From: Streptomyces tanashiensis
GTDB taxonomy: Bacteria; Actinomycetota; Actinomycetes; Streptomycetales; Streptomycetaceae
DNA length: 64,000 nucleotides
Reading direction: 5' to 3'
NCBI RefSeq assembly: GCF_014648895.1
Contig: NZ_BMRZ01000012.1
Coordinates: 177,403-241,402 of the forward strand
Part shown: piece by piece, positions 17,901-25,494 of the stretch
Layout of the letters: every line of letters starts with the position of its first letter
Numbering within the stretch: the first letter of the stretch is position 1
The notes under the pieces: model-generated
What the model saw: the letters and a program-made list of their open reading frames with translations, nothing else
Told to the model about the DNA's origin: nothing
The model's database searches: none
Program-made: the position numbers and the translations under genes

Positions 17901-17995
17901 GCTGGCTCCAGTACAACGCGCTCGCCTTCGACCTCCCCGTGATCACCGAACTGGCCGAGGAGTTCACCGCCGCTCTGGCCACCGCCTGCGGGTGA
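14936..17995 (+). CDS. NRPS loading protein: acyl/aryl-activating A-PCP followed by a C domain
   Basis: The product of 1019 residues begins with an AMP-forming ligase domain (about 1-500). It has ATSGTTGAPKGVV and NTYTSAEAS, without the amino-acid A-domain FD core, so a carboxylic acid starter (acyl or aryl) is more likely than an amino acid. A carrier follows (FFALGGDS, Ser near 537). The C-terminal half is a condensation domain with MHHMVSDG (H736-H737). This order suits a starter unit protein whose C domain hands the starter to the next module. The GTG start is 18 bases from the GGAG; an ATC codon at 14924 in the same frame has ideal spacing to it. The gene ends the NRPS series. Confidence 0.88.
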   Translation: MPPAATTVPELLDARATEHPDHTALQVVGGGELSYRRWREEALRAAVGLAAAGVAPRDRVVLRFSNARWERYAVGFLAVQYAGGVPVPVREDLSEADAAALAALAEAGTVLTDGGLPAVPGLVELRLDALLAAHPEPPAGPPHRVGPADPAQVIATSGTTGAPKGVVAAHGNLTAGLAAHPRRRAYAHSRHALHAFPIGTNAGQVMLLSALTAAPTTLSLPRFDADQFGIAVETFGVGTAFLVPSMVIELVNAGTAGRYDLRSLRLVNSSAAALPVPVAAALAAALPDATLVNTYTSAEASPAQISTVVDARRPGSLGRPADPRDLRILGADGLPLPAGQAGEVWLRQPGPPRGYLGAAGRSAQVFRDGWVRMGDVGRLDADGYLYLVDRESDVIKSGALKVSTLRIEEALHEHPAVADAAALGLPHPVMGAVPVAVVVAGAGGLDLDELRLFLSARLSRTELPVRILLADDLPRNPSGKVVKHRLRPLFDVSAESTGPVVAPVTPTELRLAGLWRRLLGRPVTDVAAEFFALGGDSFRAVQLATGISAEFGIRVGTGVVFERPSLRAQAAWVDHPDRRPAAAAGASAGTETVTPYLAALRAQPHAVALTSQQENFFRWMADAPGRDAGAVTALFRVADRLEPETLGLALAEAVRRHPALRTRFEAVADGVVRAVLDEEPRVRITLTEAPGATDAEVDALLLAERDRLTDLARDPMTRLLVVSRSETDHVVLVAMHHMVSDGWSVGVLLADLGVLYSALRRGRSAPPARSGPGYEELVDWANAHWPASRAHFGAALAGAPEAVERFAGRRAVDEVLTTAHEFVVPARLAHALRARAAELGATPFLAVTAAWTGLLAGRSGHPDLVVMTPVPGRPRPDAERTVGCFVQSLLLRVDASGGPGFAELVDRLRGVYSEALDHQLYPFAEFSPSVPFAAWIRYEAWAAPAQLPGLACEPWELPRGSTVPWPLPGGDRGVPELTVVEQPDGGLRCWLQYNALAFDLPVITELAEEFTAALATACG

Positions 17996-18022
17996 CCTGC
18001 GGCCGGACGCTGCCGACGGCAT

Positions 18023-18058
18023 CGCCACGCCCGGCCGGAACCCGGGTCAGGCGTGGCG
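18023..18058. terminator. Possible bidirectional terminator between the NRPS and VanZ genes
   Basis: CGCCACGCC pairs with GGCGTGGCG across an 18-base loop, between two convergent genes. The stem is only 9 pairs, so this is a modest candidate. Confidence 0.4.
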
Positions 18059-18092
18059 GGGCCGGTTGCCCGCACCTCTTCGCGCCACGGGG

Positions 18093-18713
18093 TCAGGCCG
18101 ACGAGTCGCCCAGGCGTCGACGCCTCCACCGACGGGGCCGGGTGCGAGGGTGGACGGCGCGCCCCAGACGCCGGCCGACGAGCACGTAGCCGAGGAGTGC
18201 TCCCGCCGTGTTGAGGAGGACGTCGTCGATGTCGAAGGCACGTCCTGTGATCAGCGCGCCCTGCACCAGCTCGACGAGCAGCATGGTGGCCGCGGTGGCG
18301 AGCGCGACCCGGAGGAATCCGCGCGCCTTGAGCGACAGCAGCGGCAGCAGAATCCCGAAGGGGACGCCGAGGGCGATGTTTCCCCCGAGCTGCTTGACGG
18401 TCTCCAGGAAGCCGGGCTGGTCGAGGTAGTTCTCGATGGACCGGCCCGGTGTGAGGTTGTTGTGGGTGAGGGGGACGGATGCCGGCGAGGCCTCCAGGGT
18501 GAGTCCGGCAAGGACCACGGCGAACGCCACCATGCCCGCGAGGGCCGCCACGGCGACAAGAGCCCGCACGAACCGCCCCGGGCCTCGTCGGACCGGCTCC
18601 GACTCACCCCGCTCCTGAGGGGACCCGCCCTGCTCGGCACCGGGCTCGACGGGCGCCGCCGCCTTGCCTCCGGCCGGTCCGGCCCGTCTCCCCCACGCTC
18701 TCCGACCGATCAT
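18093..18713 (-). CDS. VanZ-like membrane protein
   Basis: The product has 206 residues: a charged, disordered N-terminus (about 1-45), then four or five hydrophobic helices. The family blocks GNIALGVPFGILLPL, the glutamate in LVELVQ, and FDIDDVLLNTAGALLGY mark the VanZ domain. VanZ from enterococci gives low-level teicoplanin resistance; most actinomycete members have unknown roles at the membrane. The ATG has a strong GAGGAGG site upstream. It lies 41 bases after the sigma factor gene on the same strand and is probably cotranscribed with it. Confidence 0.85.
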   Translation of the reverse strand: MIGRRAWGRRAGPAGGKAAAPVEPGAEQGGSPQERGESEPVRRGPGRFVRALVAVAALAGMVAFAVVLAGLTLEASPASVPLTHNNLTPGRSIENYLDQPGFLETVKQLGGNIALGVPFGILLPLLSLKARGFLRVALATAATMLLVELVQGALITGRAFDIDDVLLNTAGALLGYVLVGRRLGRAVHPRTRPRRWRRRRLGDSSA

Positions 18714-18754
18714 GTTCGCTTCCTCCTCAAGCTCCCAGGTGGTGCTCGACCGGA

Positions 18755-19606
18755 TCAGGCGGTTTCGAGCAGGCCTTGGCGCAGGCGCTTCACGGTGCGC
18801 GAGAGAAGACGGGAGACGTGCATCTGGGAGCAGCCCAGGTGTTCCCCGATCTGGGCCTGGGTGAGTTCTTCGACGAACCTCAGGTGGATGATCTTCCGAT
18901 CGCGCTCGTCGAGGTCGGCGATGAGCGGGGCCAGGGCGTGGAAGTCCTCCACCAGTTCCATGGCGGGGTCCTCGCTGCCGATGAAGTCGGCCAGGGCGGC
19001 GTCGCCGTCCTCGTTGTCGCCGCTCAGCGCGGCGTCGAGCGACGAGGAGTTGTAGCCGTTGGAGGCGAGCCGGGCCTCGGTGACCTCTTCCTCGGTGAGG
19101 CTCATCAGCTCGGCGAGTTCCCTGACGGTGGGCGTCCGGCCCAGGCGCGTGCTCAGCTCCTCGGTCGCCTTGGCCAGTTCCACCCGGGCCTCCTGCAGAC
19201 GGCGGGGTACGTGCACCGCCCAGGAGGTGTCCCGGAAGAACCTCTTGATCTCGCCGACGATGTAGGGCACGGCGAACGTGGTGAACTCGACCTCCCGCGA
19301 GAGCTCGAAGCGGTCGATCGCCTTGATCAGTCCGATCATGCCGACCTGGACGATGTCCTCCATCTCGTCGCCGCGATGGCGGAAGCGTCCGGCCGCGTAG
19401 CGGACGAGGCTGATGTTCATCTCGATGAGGGTGTTGCGCGCGTACTGGTGCTCGTGCGTTCCCTCCTCCAGCACCGCGAGTTCCCGGAAGAAGACCTTCG
19501 ACAGGGCCCGTGCGTCCTTCGGCGCGACTGCCAACGCGTCCGGGACCATCGGCAGCGTTCCCGTTCCGGACTGCATTCCCGTGGCCGACATCGTGGTGAC
19601 CGTCAC
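18755..19606 (-). CDS. SigB/SigF-type alternative sigma factor
   Basis: The product of 283 residues has the order of group 3 sigma factors. Region 2 (about 60-130) holds EMEDIVQVGMIGLIKAIDRFE and EFTTFAVPYIVGEIKRFFRD. Region 3 holds VHVPRRLQEAR and TPTVRELAELMSLTEEEV. Region 4 (about 225-280) holds LDERDRKIIHLRFVEELTQAQIGEHLGCSQMHVSRLLSR. This matches the Streptomyces SigB/SigF/SigG family for stress response and differentiation. The start is a GTG with AAAGGGGAA upstream. The anti-sigma kinase gene lies upstream on the same strand. A SigB-like promoter in the gap suggests autoregulation. Which paralogue it is cannot be settled without comparison. Confidence 0.93.
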   Translation of the reverse strand: MTVTTMSATGMQSGTGTLPMVPDALAVAPKDARALSKVFFRELAVLEEGTHEHQYARNTLIEMNISLVRYAAGRFRHRGDEMEDIVQVGMIGLIKAIDRFELSREVEFTTFAVPYIVGEIKRFFRDTSWAVHVPRRLQEARVELAKATEELSTRLGRTPTVRELAELMSLTEEEVTEARLASNGYNSSSLDAALSGDNEDGDAALADFIGSEDPAMELVEDFHALAPLIADLDERDRKIIHLRFVEELTQAQIGEHLGCSQMHVSRLLSRTVKRLRQGLLETA

Positions 19607-19663
19607 ACCGTTCCCCTTTCACGTGTGTCCCGGGCCGAGCTTCATGGCCCCGTGGCAGCTCGC

Positions 19664-19688
19664 CTACCCGGAACCTTGAAGTCCACAC
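19664..19688 (-). promoter_or_regulatory. SigB/SigF-type promoter upstream of the sigma gene
   Basis: On the minus strand GTGT is followed after 15 bases by GGGTAG. The known SigB-family pattern is GNNT, 14-16 bases, GGGTAC, so only the last base differs. It lies about 60 bases before the sigma start codon, the right place for an autoregulatory promoter. Confidence 0.45.
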
Positions 19689-19728
19689 GGACGAGTTGGA
19701 GAGACGTGGCGGGAGCGGCGGCGTGCGT

Positions 19729-20169
19729 CTACAGGAGGGAGAGGCACGCCCGGACCCTCTTCCCCTCCGGTTCCGGCTCCACGCTCAGGCTGTCGCAGAC
19801 GGCGACGACGATCTCGACGCCGTGCTGTCCGATGCGGCGGGGATCGTGTCCACGGGGGACGGGGGCGGCGGCGGCGCGGTCGAACACCGAGATCTCCAGG
19901 GTGTCCGGACGCAGCTCGAGGAGGAGTCGGCAGGGGCCGACCGTGTGCCGGACCGCGTTGGTCACCAGCTCACTGACCACCAACTGCGCCAGCTCGACGC
20001 GCTCGCCGGCCACCGGTTCACGCCGTACGGACGGGGCGTCCGCGAGGAAGTCGGCCGTGAAGGCGCGGGCGGCGGCGATCACGCCGCCGTCGGAGGCGCT
20101 GTCGTAGACGACACTCGCGGACAGCAGGGGCTCCGGTGTCGCACGCTCCGCGGTGATCGCGTCCGTCAT
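19729..20169 (-). CDS. Anti-sigma factor with HATPase (RsbW-like) domain
   Basis: The product of 146 residues is a single GHKL ATPase domain. The N box is ELAQLVVSELVTNAVRHT (about 60-77), and a later GQHGVEIVVAVCDS corresponds to the G box region. In this family the protein binds and silences a SigB/SigF-type sigma factor and phosphorylates a STAS anti-antagonist. Its position directly upstream of the sigma gene supports that pairing. No STAS-domain gene is in the neighbourhood, so the antagonist must be elsewhere. The ATG at 20169 has GAGGGGAG upstream; a longer frame starts at 20277 but adds no conserved sequence. A GGGTAC lies at 20218-20223 on the same strand. Confidence 0.85.
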   Translation of the reverse strand: MTDAITAERATPEPLLSASVVYDSASDGGVIAAARAFTADFLADAPSVRREPVAGERVELAQLVVSELVTNAVRHTVGPCRLLLELRPDTLEISVFDRAAAAPVPRGHDPRRIGQHGVEIVVAVCDSLSVEPEPEGKRVRACLSLL

Positions 20170-20444
20170 GGCGCTGGTACTCCCCTCGTCCGGATGGGTG
20201 GGCGCGCTGGCCACCTCGTACCCCGCCTTTCCCTTCTTCACGGTTCCCACACCGCCCCCGACAGGGATCACACACACCGGCGACGTGTCGGGGAAGAGGT
20301 GGGGCGGGTACCGGCTCTCCCGGCCGTGGGCGGGTCGGGTCGGTTCCTCCCCCGGGGCAGGGGGGTCGAGCGGTTAACCTGCCGCTCGGGGTGACCGCCG
20401 GCCGGCCGCGGCGCCCGGAACCGACGACGGCGAAATGAGCGACC

Positions 20445-20729
20445 ATGACCACCACGGCCCGCGCGAGCACGCAGCACGAGGACGACCGGGTCCGCGTCAC
20501 CCGCTGGGACTTCGAGCCCGGCCAGTCCACCGGCCGCCACGTCCACGCGTACGACTATGTCGTCGTCCCCGTCACCGACGGGCGGACCCATGTGATCGCC
20601 CGGGACGGCACGGTCACCGTCTCCGAGCTCAGGGCGGGTGAGTCCTACGCGCGCCCGGCCGGCGGCGAACACGAGGTCGTCAACGCCGGCACCGCCCCGC
20701 TGGCCTTCGTCGAGATCGAACTGAAGTAG
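20445..20729 (+). CDS. Small cupin-fold protein
   Basis: The product of 94 residues is one cupin barrel. The first motif is FEPGQSTGRHVHAYDYVVVPVTDG (HxH then Tyr/Asp), and the second is the region around AGGEHEVVNAG. The metal-binding histidines look present, but the usual Glu of motif 1 is replaced. Proteins of this size bind small molecules or act as metal-dependent isomerases; no substrate can be named. It is divergent from the anti-sigma gene with a 275-base gap. Confidence 0.75.
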   Translation: MTTTARASTQHEDDRVRVTRWDFEPGQSTGRHVHAYDYVVVPVTDGRTHVIARDGTVTVSELRAGESYARPAGGEHEVVNAGTAPLAFVEIELK

Positions 20730-20823
20730 CGCCGCCGCCCGTTCCGGCGGCCCGGCCACGGACCCTGGTGGAGCACGGACCGCCGGAATACCGTCGTTGT
20801 CGGGGAACCGACAGGAGGGGATC

Positions 20824-21806
20824 GTGGTGGGAACGCTCAAGGCACTGGGTGTCGGCGAGGAGGAGGAGCGCCTGTACCGGCTGCTGCTGTCCGGTCCGGA
20901 CCGGACGCTGGCCGACCTGACGGAGGCGCTCGGCGTCCCACCGGCGCCGCTGCGCCGCCGGCTGAGGGCACTGGAGGACGCCGGGCTCGTCTCCCGTACC
21001 CCCACCCGGCCCGTCCGGTACCGGCCGGCGCCTCCGGGACCCGCCGTGGACGTCCTGATCGCGCGCCGGCAGGAGCAGTTGGACCGCACCCGTTCGGAGG
21101 CGAAGGAGCTGACCCTGCTGTGGGAGGCGGGGACGGGCCGGGAGCCGGCGGTCGAGGTCGTTCAGGGAGCCGAGGCCAACGTCCGGCTGTTCCTGCAGAC
21201 GCAGTGCTCCGCCCGTGAGGAGATCCTCACCTTCGACAAGCCCCCGTACATCCTGGAGGGGGTCGGCAGGCAGGCCGAGGTCCAGCGCGATCGCATGGCC
21301 CAGGGCGTGCGCTATCGCACCCTCTACGACCGGGAGTCGCTGCTCGAACCGGAGCAGCATGCTCTGGCCCGTGACCTCGCCGCCCACGGAGAGCAGGCCC
21401 GGGTCCTCGACGGCGTCCCGCTCAAGGCCCTCATCGCCGACGGCACCACGGCTCTCGTCCCGGTCAGCTCACCGAGGACCGGCACTCCGTGGTGCTCCAC
21501 GACTCGCCGCTGCTCGGCGCGCTCGTCTCCCTCTTCGAACTCCTCTGGCAGCGGGCCACTCCCCTGTGGCCGACCGGGCGCCACGAGCAGCCGGGCGGGC
21601 TCAGCGACTTCGACCGGCTTCTGCTCGGCTACGCGGCCGTCGGGTGCACGGACGAGGCCACGGCCCGCAGGACCGGCCTCAACCAGCGCACCATCGAACG
21701 CCACATGCGCCGCATCATGGACACCCTCGGCGCACGCACCCGCTTCCAGGCCGGGCTCCAGGCGGGACTGCAGGGCTACCTCGGGGACCGGGAGGATCCC
21801 GCGTAG
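20824..21806 (+). pseudogene. TrmB/LuxR-type transcriptional regulator interrupted by a one-base frameshift
   Basis: Two frames together encode one regulator of about 327 residues. The first (from GTG 20824, with AGGAGGGG just upstream) has an N-terminal winged helix (LGVPPAPLRRRLRALEDAGLVSRT) and a TrmB-like sensor part (VEVVQGAEANVRLFLQ). Near 21464 the frame must shift for the homology to continue as LTEDRHSVVLHDSPLLGAL. It ends with a LuxR-type HTH (DEATARRTGLNQRTIERHMRRIMDTL). One base appears to be missing, since inserting one restores VPV-x-LTED. This may be a real mutation or a sequence error. Without repair the DNA-binding C-terminus is lost. It stands alone between a cupin gene and the subtilase. 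Confidence 0.8.
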
Positions 21807-21838
21807 TCCCTCGCGCTCCCGAGCCGGGCAAGGGGGAC

Positions 21839-21867
21839 GCCCGGTGCGGCCGTGGGCCGCACCGGGC
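21839..21867. terminator. Bidirectional terminator hairpin
   Basis: Perfect 13-base arms GCCCGGTGCGGCC and GGCCGCACCGGGC flank a 3-base loop. It lies between the convergent regulator and protease genes. Confidence 0.8.
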
Positions 21868-21906
21868 GTCCTGGGAGGGGCCCCTCCCGGGGTCGTGCGG
21901 GGTGGG

Positions 21907-23706
21907 TCAGCCGATCGAGCAGGTCATGTACCACTGGCCCCTGGTGCAGGTGACCGTGGTCGAGGCGGCGCCGGTGCCTCCCTTGTCGTCGGTGACGGTG
22001 AGCGTGGTCCGGTAGCTGCCGGAGGCGGTGGAGGGGAACTGGTGGCTGACGTCGGCACCGGTGCCCGCGGTGCCGTCGCCGAAGTCCCAGCGGTACGAGG
22101 CGATGGTGCCGTCCGGGTCGTACGAGCCGGCGGAGTTCAGCGAGCAGTGCCCGTTGACCGTGCAGAACCCGTCGACCTTGGCGGTCGGCCTGTCGTTGTG
22201 GTTCGGGGCGAGCAGCCGGAACGTGGTCTGGTTGCGGCCGGTGCGGCCGGAGGAGTCGGTGACCGTCAGCTTCACCGTGTAGGTGCCGTAGGCGGCGTAG
22301 GTGCGGGAGGGCTTGACGCCGGTGCCGGTGGTGCCGTCACCGAAGTCCCAGCTGTACGAGAGTCCGCTGCCGCCGGTGAGTGAGGCGTCGAAGGTGCAGG
22401 CGCGGGTGGCCCGGTCGCAGTCGGGGACGAACGTCGCCTGGGGCCCGGCCGTGCCTCCGGCCGGGTACGCGGCGGTGTCGGTCAGGTCGAGCAGGGGCTC
22501 CTTGGCGCCGTCGCCGGACGTGTCGGTCCAGTTGGTGTTGCCGGTGGCGACGAGCCGGTCCCGGACGGCGAGGACTCCGGCCCTGTCGGTGGGCTTGGCG
22601 CTGCCGCGGGTGAGCCACGCGGCGGCGCCGGCGACGTGCGGGGCCGCCTGGGACGTACCGCTGTAGTTCGAGTAGCCGCCGTCCTTGAACGCGGAGCGGA
22701 TGCAGTCGCCCGGGGCCGCGATGTCGACGCCCCGTCCGAAGTTGCTGAAGTCGGAGAGCGTGTCGTCCTTGTTGGTGTTCTTCGCGTTGCACCAGGCGAA
22801 GCCGCCGAGGCCGCCGGGCTTGCCGTCGCCGTCGCTGAGGGACGAGACGGTGATCGCGTCGGCGACGTTGGCGGGGCTCTGTTCGGCGACGTCGCGCTTG
22901 TCGTTGCCGGCCGAGACGACGACCACGATGCCCTTGGCGATGGCACGCTTGACGGCATCGTCGACCGCCTGGACCGTGCCGTCGAATCCGAGGCTCAGGT
23001 TGACGACCTCGATCTGGTCGGCGTGCGCCGTCACCCAGTCGATGCCGTTGACGATCTCCTCGGTGCTGCCGCTCCCCTTGCTGTTGAGCGACTTGACCGA
23101 CCAGAGCCGGGCTCCGGGGGCGACGCCGACGTAGCCGATCCCGTTGTCGAGACCGCCCACGATGCCGGCGACGTTGCTGCCGTGCCCGTTGTCGTCCATG
23201 CCCGCGTTCTCCACACAGGAGGTGACGGCGACACAGTTGACCCGGCGGACCACGTTGAGGTCGGGGTGGGTGTAGTCGATGCCGGAGTCGATGACGGCGA
23301 CGTCCACGTCGACGCGCTCGTCCCGCCCGTCACCGACCTTCAGCCCGGTGTTGGCGGTGGCCCCGATCCGGGCGGTGCCGTTGGGCGTTGCCTGACCGTG
23401 GGCGTGGGCGACGGCCGACTTCTCGACGTACGCGACGTCGGGGTTGTTCCGGAGTGCTGCCACGGCCGTCGGCGTCAGCTCGGCGGAGAAACCGTCGAGC
23501 GCCGAGCGGAAGACCGAGCCGAGCCGGACGCCCGCGGCGGAACGGGCGACGGAGACCGGGTCGGCGGCGGCGTCGTTCTTCAGGACGACGACGTACCGGG
23601 CGCCTTCCTGCGGCGCCGCGTGAGCGTCCTGCGCGGCTGCCGGAAGGGGGCCGAACACCGCGGCAGCTGCCAGCGTGAGGCCCGCGGATATCGCGAACCG
23701 CTTCAT
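21907..23706 (-). CDS. Secreted S8 (subtilisin-type) protease with two PKD domains
   Basis: The precursor has 599 residues. It has a signal peptide (MKRFAISAGLTLAAAAVFG, cut near AAAQDAHA), an I9-type propeptide (about 37-100) and the S8 catalytic domain (about 125-430). The triad is D140 (VAVIDSGID), H175 (DDNGHGSNVAG) and S352 (YSGTSQAAPHVAG), with N268 in the oxyanion region. Two PKD domains follow, each with the WDFGDGT signature and Cys pairs, and the protein ends in a short Cys-containing tail. PKD repeats usually bind polymeric or insoluble protein. It is likely exported by Sec and self-activated by propeptide removal. GGAGGAAG precedes the ATG. Confidence 0.95.
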   Translation of the reverse strand: MKRFAISAGLTLAAAAVFGPLPAAAQDAHAAPQEGARYVVVLKNDAAADPVSVARSAAGVRLGSVFRSALDGFSAELTPTAVAALRNNPDVAYVEKSAVAHAHGQATPNGTARIGATANTGLKVGDGRDERVDVDVAVIDSGIDYTHPDLNVVRRVNCVAVTSCVENAGMDDNGHGSNVAGIVGGLDNGIGYVGVAPGARLWSVKSLNSKGSGSTEEIVNGIDWVTAHADQIEVVNLSLGFDGTVQAVDDAVKRAIAKGIVVVVSAGNDKRDVAEQSPANVADAITVSSLSDGDGKPGGLGGFAWCNAKNTNKDDTLSDFSNFGRGVDIAAPGDCIRSAFKDGGYSNYSGTSQAAPHVAGAAAWLTRGSAKPTDRAGVLAVRDRLVATGNTNWTDTSGDGAKEPLLDLTDTAAYPAGGTAGPQATFVPDCDRATRACTFDASLTGGSGLSYSWDFGDGTTGTGVKPSRTYAAYGTYTVKLTVTDSSGRTGRNQTTFRLLAPNHNDRPTAKVDGFCTVNGHCSLNSAGSYDPDGTIASYRWDFGDGTAGTGADVSHQFPSTASGSYRTTLTVTDDKGGTGAASTTVTCTRGQWYMTCSIG

Positions 23707-23946
23707 GCTTCCTCCAAGTGGGGGTGGGATGTCGGCCAGACAGTAGGGGCCGCGGAAGCGCATGGGTATGCCGGAATCCCGGCACTGTCGCCATTCCGAC
23801 AGCGGGGGAAGGGCCGTCCGCGGGCCCTCGGGCGACTGCTCCCGAGCCCTCGCTCCCGGACCGGCGGGACGGGGACCCCGGCTGCTGTGTCAGTCCGCTG
23901 ACGTATTCTTCCGGCCACCGCACGCCGACTCGGAGGACCAAGAGAA

Positions 23947-25455
23947 TTGACTGGCCTGTCCGCCTTCCCGCTCCCTTTCCAGGCGTCCCGCTCCCTTTCC
24001 TTCGCAACACCCCGCACACTGCGCGAACTTCAGATGATGGAATGCAGCGCGGCCATCCGGGCGAAGCCGGGATGGTTCGACAAGAGGAACGACGCCGACA
24101 TCGTCGCGAGGTGGACGCGGGAGGCGATCGCCCAGGGCCTCACCGAGGCGCAGATCCGCTATGTGCTTGCCGAACTCGCGCACTACGCGGCGCTGCGGGA
24201 CGAACGAACCGGTGTCGAGGTGTCCGGCGTCGACGGAGTGTGGCATTCGGACACGCTGATCGACGACAAGCTCAGGACCAGGCTGCGCGAGGCGGTTCGT
24301 GTGCTGGAACAGGTCCCCGAGGCGGAGAGGGACTGGCACCCGGGATCCGGCGGCCAGGTACTGGATCTGGTTCACCCCTCGTTGTTCTGCCTGGTGAGGG
24401 AGGCGAGCGGCGCGCCCGAGCGGGCTTGGGAGAACCCGGCGGACCGCTGTGCGAAGTACGAGTTCTCGGAGAGGTTCCAGTGGCTGCCCACGGATGCCGA
24501 CGTCAGTGACGACGGCGACGTCACCTTCCGTTCGTACGTGAACAACGTTCACCCCGAGGTCCATCACGAACTGGCCGCCGTCCTGCCGGACCTGTTCGCG
24601 CGCCTGCGCCCGCTCTTCGAGAACGTGCTCACCGATCTGCGCCATCCGCGGCCCCCGCGGATCGAGGCCGATCCTTTCGGGTGGTACGACTCGGGGCCGG
24701 AGTATCCGAGCAGATCCTCCTTCAGTGAGGACGAGGCGTACGCGGAAGCCCGCCGCGCGTGGGGCCGGGCTCATGACGACTGGTGGGAGAACCGCCGCCC
24801 GGCCGTCCCCGACGCCCCGGCCTTCACCCCGCCCGAGTCGCCCGACGCATCCGCCCGGGTCGACCTGCGCGGTCGCGGTCTCCAGGTCATCGTCAAGCTC
24901 GCGACCCTTCATCTCACCCCGGACGAGCCCGAGTACGCCGGCGGTTCGTGGCATGTCGAGGGGATGCTGAACGAGCGGATCGTCTCGACCGGCATCTTCT
25001 ACTGGGACAGCGAGAACATCACCGAGAGCCGGCTGAGTTTCCGGGCGGCACTCGACGACCCGCACTACGAACAGAACGACGACGACGGTCTGCGTGAGGT
25101 CTACGGCCTGGAGGACGAGGACGCGCTGAACCAGATGCTCGGATCGACAGCGACGCCGGCGGGCCGCTGCCTGGCGTTCCCGAACATCCTGCAGCACCGC
25201 GTCGACTCATTCCGCCTCACGGACCCCACCCGGCCGGGACACCGCAAGATTCTCGCTTTCTTCCTGGTCGACCCGTCGGAGAGGATCGTCTCCACATCCG
25301 ACGTGCCGCCCCAGCAACCGTGGTCCGACACCTCGACCATGACGCTGGAACAGGCCAGGGACTTCCGCGAGCAGCTCATGCGGGAACGCAAGTTCTTCGT
25401 CGACGAGCACAACGAGCAGCTCTACGAACGAGAATTCTCCCTCTGCGAGCACTGA
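23947..25455 (+). CDS. DUF4246-family protein with a 2OG-oxygenase-like residue pattern
   Basis: The product of 502 residues is long and acidic. The C-terminal half contains GGSWHVEGMLNERIVSTGIFYW, then FPNILQHRVDSF and GHRKILAFFLVDP. The HxE, later H and a following Arg match the iron and 2-oxoglutarate ligands of Fe(II)/2OG dioxygenases. That enzymatic reading is my inference; the family is best known in fungi and some actinomycetes and is poorly characterised. The start is a rare TTG, supported by GGAGGA nine bases upstream and no better alternative in frame. It is divergent from the protease and convergent with the next membrane protein gene. Confidence 0.75.
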   Translation: MTGLSAFPLPFQASRSLSFATPRTLRELQMMECSAAIRAKPGWFDKRNDADIVARWTREAIAQGLTEAQIRYVLAELAHYAALRDERTGVEVSGVDGVWHSDTLIDDKLRTRLREAVRVLEQVPEAERDWHPGSGGQVLDLVHPSLFCLVREASGAPERAWENPADRCAKYEFSERFQWLPTDADVSDDGDVTFRSYVNNVHPEVHHELAAVLPDLFARLRPLFENVLTDLRHPRPPRIEADPFGWYDSGPEYPSRSSFSEDEAYAEARRAWGRAHDDWWENRRPAVPDAPAFTPPESPDASARVDLRGRGLQVIVKLATLHLTPDEPEYAGGSWHVEGMLNERIVSTGIFYWDSENITESRLSFRAALDDPHYEQNDDDGLREVYGLEDEDALNQMLGSTATPAGRCLAFPNILQHRVDSFRLTDPTRPGHRKILAFFLVDPSERIVSTSDVPPQQPWSDTSTMTLEQARDFREQLMRERKFFVDEHNEQLYEREFSLCEH

Positions 25456-25494
25456 GCGCCTTCCGCTCCCGAGGCGGCAGTCCCGCTCCTCCGC

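Noticed and set aside
20306..20311. GGGTAC on the plus strand as a SigB-type promoter for the cupin gene
   Set aside because: The nearest GNNT is 17 bases away, outside the usual 14-16 spacing, and such hexamers are expected by chance in this much sequence.
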